Below are positions 31,750-40,740 of a DNA stretch of 64,000 nt, one piece after another. The position numbers and the translations under genes are program-made. The notes under the pieces are model-generated. The model did no database searches, was not told where the DNA came from, and saw only the letters and a program-made list of their open reading frames with translations. This stretch comes from an uncultured Bacillota bacterium. Its GTDB lineage: Bacteria > Bacillota > Clostridia > Lachnospirales > Lachnospiraceae. The stretch spans positions 1-64,000 of the forward strand of contig CAJKMA010000003.1 in the NCBI GenBank assembly GCA_905200905.1, in the 5' to 3' direction. How positions within the stretch are numbered: position 1 is the first letter of the stretch; each line of letters opens with the position of its first letter.

Positions 31750-32541
31750 ATGAGTTCTTATGAGAGCTTTGCCAGAGTTTATGATTTGTTCATGGATAAT
31801 ATTCCCTATGAGCAATGGTGTGAATATCTCACCCAACTTTTAAAGGAATATGGAGCCACAGATGGTCTGGTGCTTGAGCTAGGGTGTGGAACTGGAAATA
31901 TGACCAGACTTTTAGCAGATAAGGGATATGACATGATTGGTGTGGACAATGCCCCAGATATGCTGGAAATCGCCATGGAAAAGAAGGAAACAGAGGGACA
32001 GGATATATTATATCTTTTGCAGGATATGCGGGAATTTGAACTGTATGGAACCGTAAAAGCAGCGGTATCTCTTTGCGATAGTATGAATTACATTTTGGAA
32101 GAAGAGGAATTGTTGCAGGTGTTCAGACTGGTGAATAATTACCTGGATCCAGGCGGTATGTTTATCTTTGATTTAAATACAGAGTACAAATACAGAGAGA
32201 TTTTAGGAGAACAGACCATAGCAGAAAATAGAGAGGATGCTAGTTTTATCTGGGATAACTATTATGATCAGGAAGAACAGATAAATGAGTATGATTTAGC
32301 GCTCTTTATTCCGGAAAAAATACAAGGAGAAACTTTGTATCGGAAGTATGAAGAAATTCATTATCAAAGGGCTTATGAAATAGAAACAGTAAAGGAACTG
32401 CTGGAACAAGCAGGAATGGAGTTTGTGGCAGTTTATGATGCTTTTACGCATAACACCCCAAATCCTTACAGTGAAAGGGTATATATCATAGCTAGGGAAA
32501 AGGGAAAAACATTAGAAAATAAGAATAAAAAGGAGAGTTAA
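31750..32541 (+). CDS. Class I SAM-dependent methyltransferase
   Basis: A 263-residue methyltransferase with the SAM site LELGCGTGNMTRLLADKG (about 41-58) and the acidic end of strand 2, IGVDNAPDML. It resembles the short methyltransferase family that precedes hslO and other housekeeping genes in Clostridia; the substrate is unknown. The frame opens at 31726, but the ATG at 31750 (MSSYESFARVYD) has AGAAAGGA nine bases before it and the family N-terminus. It is followed by hslO with 1 bp between them. Confidence 0.88.
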   Translation: MSSYESFARVYDLFMDNIPYEQWCEYLTQLLKEYGATDGLVLELGCGTGNMTRLLADKGYDMIGVDNAPDMLEIAMEKKETEGQDILYLLQDMREFELYGTVKAAVSLCDSMNYILEEEELLQVFRLVNNYLDPGGMFIFDLNTEYKYREILGEQTIAENREDASFIWDNYYDQEEQINEYDLALFIPEKIQGETLYRKYEEIHYQRAYEIETVKELLEQAGMEFVAVYDAFTHNTPNPYSERVYIIAREKGKTLENKNKKES

Positions 32542-32542
32542 G

Positions 32543-33427
32543 ATGGGAGATTATATTGTTCGGGCAACAGCGGCAAATAGCCAGATTCGTGCCTTTGCAG
32601 CTACAACACGGGAGTTGGTAGAATATGCAAGAGCTGCACATAATACTAGCCCTGTAGCAACGGCAGCTCTAGGACGACTGCTCACTGCAGGTTCTATGAT
32701 GGGAATTATGATGAAAGGTGACAAGGATCTTCTGACCCTGCAGATTCATGCCAGCGGTCCATTAAATGGCATGACAGTAACTGCGGACGCAAAAGGAAAT
32801 GTAAAGGGCTATGTAGGAAATCCCAATGTTGTGATTCATGCCAATGAAAAAGGCAAATTAGATGTAGCAGGGGCTGTGGGCATTGGATTTATGAATGTGA
32901 TTAAAGATATGGGGTTAAAGGAACCGTATCTGGGTCAAACAGAGCTGCGAACCAGTGAAATTGCAGAAGATTTGACTTATTATTTTGCTACTAGCGAACA
33001 GGTACCATCTTCCGTAGGATTAGGAGTTCTTATGGAAAAAGATAATACAGTGAAGCAAGCTGGAGGCTTTATTTTGCAGTTAATGCCTTTTACAGAGGAG
33101 GAGGTTATTAATCGCCTAGAAGATAATCTAAAACGTGTTACTTCTGTAACAGGAATGCTGGAAGAGGGAAAAACGCCGGAAGGAATTCTGGAGACTTTGT
33201 TAGAAGGATTTGATATTGAGATTAATGATCGGGTTCCAACACAGTTTCATTGCAATTGCAGCAAGGAACGTGTAGAAAAAGCTTTAATTAGCATTGGACG
33301 AAAAGAAATTCAGGAGATGATTGATGAAGGAAAAGAAATTGAAATGAACTGTCATTTCTGTAATAAAAATTATAAGTTTTCTGTAGAGGATTTGAAGAGA
33401 ATCCTGAGGGAATGCAGAAGAAGATAG
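32543..33427 (+). CDS. hslO: Redox-regulated chaperone Hsp33
   Basis: A 294-residue Hsp33. The zinc-binding redox switch is at the C-terminus: HCNCSKERV (C-x-C, about 236-238) and CHFCNKNY (C-x2-C, about 270-273). Oxidation releases zinc and activates holding of unfolded proteins under oxidative stress. The N-terminal body (ATTRELVEYARAAHNTSP, GPLNGMTVTADAKGNVKGYV) is typical. The start lies 1 bp after the methyltransferase stop, behind AGGAGAG, so these genes form an operon. Confidence 0.95.
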   Translation: MGDYIVRATAANSQIRAFAATTRELVEYARAAHNTSPVATAALGRLLTAGSMMGIMMKGDKDLLTLQIHASGPLNGMTVTADAKGNVKGYVGNPNVVIHANEKGKLDVAGAVGIGFMNVIKDMGLKEPYLGQTELRTSEIAEDLTYYFATSEQVPSSVGLGVLMEKDNTVKQAGGFILQLMPFTEEEVINRLEDNLKRVTSVTGMLEEGKTPEGILETLLEGFDIEINDRVPTQFHCNCSKERVEKALISIGRKEIQEMIDEGKEIEMNCHFCNKNYKFSVEDLKRILRECRRR

Positions 33428-33471
33428 ACGGATTGAAAGTCTTGGTAAAAGGCAGAAAGGTGTGGTGAAAT

Positions 33472-35385
33472 ATGAAAGACGGATTCATCAAAGCAGCAGC
33501 GGCAACACCAAGGATTCAGGTGGCGGATTGTGTAAATAATACCAGGGAAATCATTGAAAAAGCAAAGGAAATGAGCCAGGCAGGAGCCAGGATTTTAGTT
33601 TTTCCTGAACTTTGTGTTACAGGATATACTTGTGGAGATTTGTTTTGGCAGGAAAGACTTCTGGTATCTGCAAAAGAACAGCTTTTGAAAACAGCAGCGG
33701 CATTAAAAAATGTAGAGGGCCTTATTTTTATAGGGCTGCCGCTGGTGTTTGAAGGGAAACTTTATAATACAGCAGCAGTTTTAAACAGAGGGGAAATTTT
33801 GGGGATCGTGCCTAAAATCCATCTGCCTAATTATGGTGAATTTTATGAAGCACGGCACTTTACTTCTGGAAAAGGCGTGGAGGGAATTCTAAAGTTTGGT
33901 GATCAAGAAGTAAGATTTGGCAGCAATCTTCTCTTTACCTGTGAAGAAATGCCAGAACTTACTGTAGCAGTGGAAATTTGTGAAGATTTATGGGCTCCAA
34001 ATCCTCCAAGTGTGAAGCATGCCATGGCAGGGGCAACCGTAATCGTGAACTTGTCTGCTAGTGATGAAACCGTTGGAAAGGCGGATTATCGCCGAGCATT
34101 AGTAAAGGGGCAGTCAGCAAGAATTCGATGTGGGTATGTATATGCCACAGCTGGAAATGGAGAATCTACGCAAGACTTAGTATTTGGAGGGCAGAATCTG
34201 ATTTGTGAGGACGGAAGTATTCTGGCAGAAGCAGAAATGTTCCAGAACCAGACCATTTACGGAACTTTTGATATTCAGAAGCTTTGTGGGGAAAGACGGA
34301 GAATTTCTACTTGGAAGGGAGAGGCTTGCCAAGGATATACTAGGATTGCCTTTCATCTACCTAAGGAAGAAACTAGGATAGAAGGAGGAGTTACAGCCAA
34401 TCCTTTTGTACCAGAGGAGATAAGCGAAAGAAAGAGTAGATGTGATGAAATTCTTACAATTCAGGCAATGGGGCTAGTAAAGCGTCTGGAACATACTCAC
34501 AGCAAAGGGGCTGTTTTGGGTATTTCAGGCGGACTGGATTCGACTCTGGCACTTTTGGTAACAGCAAGAGCTTTTGATATCCTAGGATTGAATAGAAGTG
34601 GAATTATTGCTGTTACGATGCCTTGTTTTGGCACTACAGACCGAACTTATACCAATGCCTGCGAACTTACTAGAGGTTTGGGAGCCACGTTGATGGAAGT
34701 TGACATAAAGAAGGCTGTTCTTCAGCATTTTCAGGATATAGGACAAGATTTTAATAATCATGATGTAACTTTTGAAAATGCTCAGGCAAGAGAGAGAACG
34801 CAGGTGATTATGGACATTGCCAATCAAAAAGGCAGCATGGTAATTGGAACAGGAGATTTATCTGAACTGGCGCTTGGATGGGCAACCTATAATGGAGATC
34901 ATATGTCTATGTATGGAGTAAATGGTTCAGTACCTAAAACTTTGGTGCGGCATCTTGTTCAGTATTATGCAGATACATGTGGGCAAGAGACAATTGCTAA
35001 GATTCTTCTAGATGTTCTAGATACACCGGTAAGTCCGGAACTACTTCCTCCAGAAGATGGTAAAATTTCACAGAAAACAGAGGATTTAGTTGGACCTTAT
35101 GAGCTTCATGACTTCTTCCTATACTATATGTTAAGATTTCACTTTTCTCCAGGGAAGATCTACCGTATGGCAAAACTGGCTTTTACAGGACTTTATGAAG
35201 ATGCGGTGATTTTAAAATGGCTGAAAAAGTTTTATTGGAGATTCTTTACCCAGCAATTTAAACGTTCTTGTCTTCCTGACGGTCCAAAAGTAGGCAGTGT
35301 GGCTGTTTCTCCAAGAGGGGATTTGCGGATGCCAAGTGATGCTTGTGTGCGTATCTGGATGGATGAAATTGAAAGTCTATCATAG
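33472..35385 (+). CDS. nadE: Glutamine-dependent NAD+ synthetase
   Basis: A 637-residue two-domain enzyme that makes NAD+ from nicotinate adenine dinucleotide using glutamine. The N-terminal glutaminase (carbon-nitrogen hydrolase, 1 to about 290) has the triad Glu in VFPELCVTGY, Lys in PKIHLPNYGEFYE and Cys in VEICEDLW. The C-terminal synthetase has the ATP-pyrophosphatase loop ISGGLDSTLAL (about 348-358) and GTGDLSELALGW. Length and layout match the long glutamine-dependent form. It lies 44 bp after hslO. Confidence 0.95.
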   Translation: MKDGFIKAAAATPRIQVADCVNNTREIIEKAKEMSQAGARILVFPELCVTGYTCGDLFWQERLLVSAKEQLLKTAAALKNVEGLIFIGLPLVFEGKLYNTAAVLNRGEILGIVPKIHLPNYGEFYEARHFTSGKGVEGILKFGDQEVRFGSNLLFTCEEMPELTVAVEICEDLWAPNPPSVKHAMAGATVIVNLSASDETVGKADYRRALVKGQSARIRCGYVYATAGNGESTQDLVFGGQNLICEDGSILAEAEMFQNQTIYGTFDIQKLCGERRRISTWKGEACQGYTRIAFHLPKEETRIEGGVTANPFVPEEISERKSRCDEILTIQAMGLVKRLEHTHSKGAVLGISGGLDSTLALLVTARAFDILGLNRSGIIAVTMPCFGTTDRTYTNACELTRGLGATLMEVDIKKAVLQHFQDIGQDFNNHDVTFENAQARERTQVIMDIANQKGSMVIGTGDLSELALGWATYNGDHMSMYGVNGSVPKTLVRHLVQYYADTCGQETIAKILLDVLDTPVSPELLPPEDGKISQKTEDLVGPYELHDFFLYYMLRFHFSPGKIYRMAKLAFTGLYEDAVILKWLKKFYWRFFTQQFKRSCLPDGPKVGSVAVSPRGDLRMPSDACVRIWMDEIESLS

Positions 35386-35405
35386 AAGTACACGGAGGTG
35401 ACAGT

Positions 35406-36185
35406 ATGGTTGATATTTGTTTACAATTGATTATTTACAGCTTTTTAGGATGGTGCTGCGAGAGTATTTATTGTTCTCTTGGTCGGGGAGAATGGATTAA
35501 CCGTGGATTTTTGACAGGACCTTTTTGTCCTATTTATGGGGTAGGAGCTGTGGTAACATTAACTCTTCTGAAACATCTTCCTAAGAGCGCAATGATTGTA
35601 TTTTTAGGAGGAATGCTTATTACCTCTACTTTGGAATATTTTACAAGTTGGTTGATGGAAAAGCTTTTTAATGCCAGATGGTGGGACTATTCCAAACGTC
35701 CGTTTAATATAAAAGGAAGGGTATGTCTGTTGAATTCAACATTGTTTGGATTGCTTTGTTTATTCCTCATGTTTGATTTAAATCCACGAATTGAAAGGTT
35801 TTTAGCAATTTTTAGTCTGGATTTTAAATGGGGATTCTTGGCAGCCTTTTGCCTGTATTTTATAGCAGATTTAGCATTGGCTGTGAAGAGTGCTATGGGT
35901 ATTAATGTCAGACTTCGTGTGCTTACAGAGCTTCGGGAAGAGTTGCAGGAGAAGTATCAGGAGTGGAGTGCAAAGCTGGAGTTTGCGCAGTTGGAAGAGA
36001 AAATTTTAAGTGCAGATATCAGAGAGGAATTGTTGGAAAAATTCCATAAAAAGCAAAAAGAAGTTGGATTTTTTGAACGTCGTCTTATGAAGTCTTTCCC
36101 AGAAATGGTAAATAAAAGTTATCCGGAACGTTTAGAAGAACTAAAAAGAAGTTTAAAGAAAAGAAAACAGGAGGAGGAAAAGTGA
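35406..36185 (+). CDS. PF06541-family membrane protein (putative ABC transporter type IV)
   Basis: A 259-residue protein with about five transmembrane segments in the first 165 residues (opening IYSFLGWCCESIYCSLG, then GPFCPIYGVGAV) and a charged coiled-coil tail after 170. This matches the family annotated as putative ABC-transporter type IV, whose function is not established. It lies 20 bp after nadE, and its TGA overlaps the GTG start of the second malY-like gene. Confidence 0.8.
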   Translation: MVDICLQLIIYSFLGWCCESIYCSLGRGEWINRGFLTGPFCPIYGVGAVVTLTLLKHLPKSAMIVFLGGMLITSTLEYFTSWLMEKLFNARWWDYSKRPFNIKGRVCLLNSTLFGLLCLFLMFDLNPRIERFLAIFSLDFKWGFLAAFCLYFIADLALAVKSAMGINVRLRVLTELREELQEKYQEWSAKLEFAQLEEKILSADIREELLEKFHKKQKEVGFFERRLMKSFPEMVNKSYPERLEELKRSLKKRKQEEEK

Positions 36186-37387
36186 AGAAGTACGATTTTA
36201 CGTCAGTGATTGATAGAAGGGGATGGGATGCCATTGCAGTGGATTCGGTGTATGAGGAGCCTGGTTTTGGACCAGATGCACCCAAAGAGGGGGTTGATGT
36301 AATTCCAATGTGGGTTGCAGATATGAATTTTAAAACTGTTCCAACCATACAAGAGGCTATGATTGGCAGGATTGAGCATCCTACTTATGGGTACTTTAAT
36401 CCAAGAAAAGAATATATAGATGCAATTATTTCTTGGCATGAAAAGAGAAATGGAGTTACAGGAATTTTGCCAGAACACATTGGTTATGAAAATGGTGTGT
36501 TAGGTGGTGTACTGAGCGTGTTAAATGTCCTTTGTTCTAAAGGAGATAAGGTACTTTTACATTCCCCTACCTATATTGGGTTTACATCTTCTTTAGAGAA
36601 CAGTGGTTACAAAATTATCCACTCTCCGCTGGTTTTAGATGAAAATCAGGTGTGGCGTATGGACTTTGAAGATATGGAAAAGAAGATAAAAGAAAATCAT
36701 ATTCATGCTGCTGTTTTTTGCTCTCCTCATAATCCATGTGGGCGTGTTTGGGAACGCTGGGAAATTGAAAAAGCTATGGAAATTTATAAAAAGTATGATG
36801 TATTTGTTGTTTCAGATGAAATCTGGTCAGATTTAATTTTAGAAGGAAAACATATACCGACCCAATCTATTTCAGAGGATGCCAGAAATCGTACAGCTGC
36901 TATGTATGCCCCTTCCAAAACATTTAACTTGGCAGGTCTGGTAGGTTCTTATCATATTATTTATAATTCATGGCTTCGTGACAGAGTACAAAAAGAGTCT
37001 TCACTTAGCCATTATAATAATATGAATGTGCTGTCCATGTATGCTCTTATTGGGGCATATAAAAAAGAAGGGCATGAATGGGTAGATGAGCTTTGCCAGG
37101 TACTAAAAGAGAATAGAGACTTTGCATGTGCCTATATTCAGGAACATTTTGAAGGAGTAGAAGTCTCAAAACCTCAGGGAACATATATGCTGTTTTTAGA
37201 TTGCCAGAAGTGGTGTGAAAAACATGGAAAAACCATGGATGAACTGATAAAAGCCGGTTGGGATGTAGGTGTGGCATGGCAGGATGGAAGAGCCTTTCAT
37301 GGTCCGAGCCATATCCGCATGAATTTAGCGTTGCCGTTATCCAGAGTAAAAGAAGCTTTTGAACGATTGAATCAGTACGTATTCTAA
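36182..37387 (+). CDS. MalY/PatB-type PLP C-S lyase (second copy)
   Basis: A 401-residue paralogue of the enzyme at 25712. The two share long identical stretches, including the PLP-lysine region APSKTFNLAGL and PHNPCGRVWERWE. It uses a GTG start overlapping the previous stop (GTGA) behind GAGGAGG. Codon choice is more AT-rich than in the first copy, so the duplication is not recent or was followed by conversion and drift. It ends at a bidirectional terminator shared with the convergent galE operon. Confidence 0.88.
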   Translation: MKKYDFTSVIDRRGWDAIAVDSVYEEPGFGPDAPKEGVDVIPMWVADMNFKTVPTIQEAMIGRIEHPTYGYFNPRKEYIDAIISWHEKRNGVTGILPEHIGYENGVLGGVLSVLNVLCSKGDKVLLHSPTYIGFTSSLENSGYKIIHSPLVLDENQVWRMDFEDMEKKIKENHIHAAVFCSPHNPCGRVWERWEIEKAMEIYKKYDVFVVSDEIWSDLILEGKHIPTQSISEDARNRTAAMYAPSKTFNLAGLVGSYHIIYNSWLRDRVQKESSLSHYNNMNVLSMYALIGAYKKEGHEWVDELCQVLKENRDFACAYIQEHFEGVEVSKPQGTYMLFLDCQKWCEKHGKTMDELIKAGWDVGVAWQDGRAFHGPSHIRMNLALPLSRVKEAFERLNQYVF

Positions 37388-37398
37388 AAAGAGCAAAA

Positions 37399-37450
37399 AA
37401 ATAGCATCTGAGAGGGAACTACATAGAGATTCTCTATCAGATGCTATTTT
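37399..37450. terminator. Bidirectional terminator between the second C-S lyase and galE
   Basis: AAATAGCATCTGA and TCAGATGCTATTT are perfect outer arms with an inner GAGAGG/TTCTCT pairing, flanked by A-run and T-run, serving both convergent units. Confidence 0.85.
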
Positions 37451-37461
37451 AGTAGATACGT

Positions 37462-38478
37462 TTATTCCTCGTATCCTTTTGGGTTTTGGGACTGCCATCT
37501 CCAGGAGTCTTCGCACATTTCTTTAATACCAAATTCTGCCTTCCAGCCTAATTCTTTTTCCGCTTTTTCAGCGCTGGCGTAGCAGGTGGCAATGTCACCT
37601 GGACGACGTGGTTTGATAACATAAGGAACTTTTACACCAGTGGCAGCTTCAAAGTTTTTCACAATATCTAGGACACTGTAGCCATTTCCAGTACCAAGAT
37701 TATAAATGTTTAATCCTGCTTTTTCTTCAATTTTTTTCAGAGCTTTTACATGTCCTTTTGCCAAATCTACAACATGGATATAGTCTCTTACACCAGTCCC
37801 GTCTGGAGTATTATAGTCATCTCCAAATACACCTAATTCTTTTAATTTTCCAACAGCAACCTGTGTGATATATGGCATAAGATTGTTTGGAATACCGTTT
37901 GGATTTTCTCCAATAGTGCCGCTTTTGTGAGCACCGATTGGGTTGAAATATCTTAAAAGAACAACATTCCATTCAGGGTCTGCCTTCTGAATATCTGCAA
38001 GAATTTGTTCTAACATAGACTTGGTCCACCCATATGGATTGGTACACTGACCTTTTGGACAGTCTTCTGTGATTGGAACAAAAGCGGGGTCTCCATAAAC
38101 TGTAGCAGAAGAAGAAAAAATGATATTTTTTACATTGTGTTTTCTCATAACATCCACCAGAGTCAGAGTTCCGGCAATGTTGTTTTCATAGTATTCCCAG
38201 GGCTTTGCAACAGATTCACCCACTGCTTTTAATCCAGCAAAATGAATGCAGGAATCAATGGATTCTTTATCAAAAATTGCATTTAAAGCATCGCGATCCA
38301 GGATATCAGCTTTGTAAAAAGGAACAGATTTTCCTGTGATTTTTTCTACTCGCTCTAATGATTTCTGGCTGGAATTGGAAAGGTTATCTAGTACCACTAC
38401 ATCATAACCTGCATTTTGGAGTTCAATGACAGTGTGACTTCCAATATAACCTGCACCACCTGTTACTAAAATTGCCAT
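37462..38478 (-). CDS. galE: UDP-glucose 4-epimerase
   Basis: A 338-residue short-chain dehydrogenase-type epimerase. NAD site GGAGYIGSHTV (6-16), catalytic SSSATVYG (Ser) and NPYGWTKSMLE (Tyr-x3-Lys), and the C-terminal YNLGTGNGYSVLDIV are classical for GalE. It interconverts UDP-Glc/UDP-Gal and perhaps the N-acetylated forms. It is last in a minus-strand operon after a NahK-like kinase (12 bp gap) and a nucleotidyltransferase, suggesting handling of galactose/hexosamine units freed from host glycans. Confidence 0.94.
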   Translation of the reverse strand: MAILVTGGAGYIGSHTVIELQNAGYDVVVLDNLSNSSQKSLERVEKITGKSVPFYKADILDRDALNAIFDKESIDSCIHFAGLKAVGESVAKPWEYYENNIAGTLTLVDVMRKHNVKNIIFSSSATVYGDPAFVPITEDCPKGQCTNPYGWTKSMLEQILADIQKADPEWNVVLLRYFNPIGAHKSGTIGENPNGIPNNLMPYITQVAVGKLKELGVFGDDYNTPDGTGVRDYIHVVDLAKGHVKALKKIEEKAGLNIYNLGTGNGYSVLDIVKNFEAATGVKVPYVIKPRRPGDIATCYASAEKAEKELGWKAEFGIKEMCEDSWRWQSQNPKGYEE

Positions 38479-38490
38479 AGTTAATACCTC

Positions 38491-39597
38491 CTATTTTGAA
38501 AAGCCATATTTTTTCACAATGGCATTCATGGTTTCGAGTTTTGTTTCCATGTCTTTAACTAGCGTGAACTGGGTTCTGGCACGGTCTAAGTTGTGTCCGT
38601 CTCTATGAATTTTAAAATAATGATCCCCTTCCAGATAGTCAGTAAGGAAGCGCATTCCACATTCATAAGTCATAGTCATGGCACCAATAGGCAGCATTTC
38701 TAGTTCTGTATCCGTAAGACTTCCTTGGCATCCTTCGATAAATCCCTTTGTATATAATTCAAATAATTCCATACTGCAGGAAACTTTGGATAAATCTTTT
38801 TCGTCTTCTTCAGCCGTGCTGGCACCGAAACGGATAGAATCACCAAAATCATTGACTGCAAGACCGGGCATAACTGTGTCCAGGTCAATGACACAGATCG
38901 CTTTTCGGGTTTCATCATCAATCATAATATTGTTTAATTTGGTATCGTTGTGGGTAACTCGAAGAGGAAGTTTTCCTTCTGCCTGCATATCACACAAAGT
39001 ATGAGCCAAAGCTTCTCTGTCAAGCACAAATTGAATCTCCTCCTGAACATCTTTTGCACGCCCCATCACGTCTTCTTCTACGGCTTTTTTAAATTTAGCA
39101 AAACGGTCTATAGTATTGTGGAAGTTTACAATAGTTTCATGGAGTGTTTGGGCAGGATAATCAGCAAGCAATCCTTGAAAATGTCCAAAAGCAACAGCGC
39201 TTTGATAGAAGTCTTCTTTGTTCTGTACCAGGTCATAGGTAGCTGCACCTTCAATGAAAATATAAGCTCTCCAATAGTTGCCAGTTTGGTCTACAAAGAA
39301 ATTGTTCCCTTCTTTTGTTGGAACAAGATTCAAGGTTTCTCTTTCTGGATTTCCTCCTTTTTCCAGGATTTTTTTTCGGAGCCACTTGGTAACACCTGTA
39401 ACGTTTTCCATTAATTCTTCTGGGTTTAAGAAAATGGTTTTATTCATTCTCTGTAAAATATATCTTCTTGGTATTCCATTTTCTTCAAAAGTTACGCAAA
39501 AGGTGTCATTAATGTGACCGCTTCCGTAGGGAATCCCTTCCGTATAGGTTCCCTGAAACTGAAATGATTCAATAACTTCTGATCTGATGTCTGCCAT
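38491..39597 (-). CDS. NahK-like N-acetylhexosamine kinase (APH fold)
   Basis: A 368-residue aminoglycoside-phosphotransferase-fold kinase that closely resembles Bifidobacterium N-acetylhexosamine 1-kinase (LnpB/NahK): YGSGHINDTF near 24-33, RYILQRMN, catalytic loop LRVTHNDTKLNNI (near 217-229), metal-binding VIDLDTVMPG and DFGDSIRFGAS. NahK makes GlcNAc/GalNAc-1-phosphate. It lies between the nucleotidyltransferase gene (1 bp away) and galE, the logical set for turning hexosamine-1-P into UDP sugar. No lacto-N-biose phosphorylase is seen nearby. Confidence 0.82.
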   Translation of the reverse strand: MADIRSEVIESFQFQGTYTEGIPYGSGHINDTFCVTFEENGIPRRYILQRMNKTIFLNPEELMENVTGVTKWLRKKILEKGGNPERETLNLVPTKEGNNFFVDQTGNYWRAYIFIEGAATYDLVQNKEDFYQSAVAFGHFQGLLADYPAQTLHETIVNFHNTIDRFAKFKKAVEEDVMGRAKDVQEEIQFVLDREALAHTLCDMQAEGKLPLRVTHNDTKLNNIMIDDETRKAICVIDLDTVMPGLAVNDFGDSIRFGASTAEEDEKDLSKVSCSMELFELYTKGFIEGCQGSLTDTELEMLPIGAMTMTYECGMRFLTDYLEGDHYFKIHRDGHNLDRARTQFTLVKDMETKLETMNAIVKKYGFSK

Positions 39598-39598
39598 T

Positions 39599-40525
39599 TT
39601 ATTTTTCCTCCCACAGTTTCTCAGGATATAGTCCCTGAGCTTTTAAGTTTTGAATCGCTGCTACTACAACAGGTTTGTCTTCTTTGTAAGTAACACCATA
39701 CCATTTGTCCAGAGATTTTAAAACTTGAACAGTTGCTTTGTTTTCTTTTAATAATTCATCTACAACAAAAGGCAGGAAATATTCACATTTTAACGGGTTT
39801 TTCTCCAGATTTTCATTTAAAAAGTTGGAAAAACGTGCCTGTAATTCTTTCAGAATACTTTCTGTAAATCCCCACATATTCATGGAAACTGTGCTTCCTT
39901 CTGGGATCGTAACCCAGGTAGAACCGTCATCTTCTGTATAAGCAGCTCCATTTTCTCGTTTTTCAATGTGGGTTCTCTCGTGAATCTTTTGAAGGTGTCC
40001 ATCTTCATCTGTGACACAAACACCTCTTGCCACATGGCCGTTTTCTGTTAAGGTATTTTCCAGAACGTAGCCTACCATGGTATAACGGTATTTTTCATCA
40101 TCTTCGTGTGTGGTTAAATAATCATAAATCATTTTAAATGCATGGCTTCCGTAGTAATCGTCTGCATTAATGACTGCAAAAGGAGCGTCAATAGTACCAA
40201 GGCAGCTTAAGATAGCATGTCCGGTTCCCCATGGTTTTACTCTGCCTTCTGGAACTGCGAAACCTTCTGGAAGATTGTTTAAATCCTGGAATACATATTC
40301 TACATGAATGACTTTGCTAAGTCTGTCACCAATCGCTGCTTTAAAATCTGCTTCGTTTTCTTTTTTAATGATAAAGATTACTTTTTCAAAACCTGCTTTT
40401 ACTGCATCATAGATGGAAAAATCCATAATAATATGTCCCTGATTATCCACAGGGTCAATCTGTTTCAGGCCCCCATAGCGGCTGCCCATACCTGCTGCCA
40501 TTACTACTAATACTGGTTTTTTCAT
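39599..40525 (-). CDS. Sugar-1-phosphate nucleotidyltransferase
   Basis: A 308-residue NTP-transferase with the activation loop VVMAAGMGSRYGGLKQID (about 6-23) and metal-binding INADDYYG near 119. It would couple a sugar-1-phosphate with a nucleoside triphosphate. First gene of the operon with the NahK-like kinase and GalE, so UTP plus hexose(amine)-1-phosphate is the likely reaction, taking the part GalT plays in the bifidobacterial pathway. The start has an AGGAGG site. Nucleotide and sugar are inferred from neighbours. Confidence 0.8.
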   Translation of the reverse strand: MKKPVLVVMAAGMGSRYGGLKQIDPVDNQGHIIMDFSIYDAVKAGFEKVIFIIKKENEADFKAAIGDRLSKVIHVEYVFQDLNNLPEGFAVPEGRVKPWGTGHAILSCLGTIDAPFAVINADDYYGSHAFKMIYDYLTTHEDDEKYRYTMVGYVLENTLTENGHVARGVCVTDEDGHLQKIHERTHIEKRENGAAYTEDDGSTWVTIPEGSTVSMNMWGFTESILKELQARFSNFLNENLEKNPLKCEYFLPFVVDELLKENKATVQVLKSLDKWYGVTYKEDKPVVVAAIQNLKAQGLYPEKLWEEK

Positions 40526-40740
40526 GTGAAACTCCTCCTGTGCTTATTTGATTTTCTTACACTGTTTGTATGTCTTTATTTTAGCAAAAAAGAGCAGAGA
40601 TTCCTTTGCACAAAATTTCAAAGTTTTGGCACTTTCTATTATTTTTTAGATGTTGTTTTTTTGTTTCAAAGATAGATTTTTTAAAAAATTTTCAGTATAA
40701 TAAAGATAGTTTATTTTAACATCCTTTAGGAGGCTTTTTT

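Noticed and set aside
38678..39517. Plus-strand open frames opposite the NahK-like kinase
   Set aside because: The kinase frame is supported by many catalytic motifs; the opposite frames show none.
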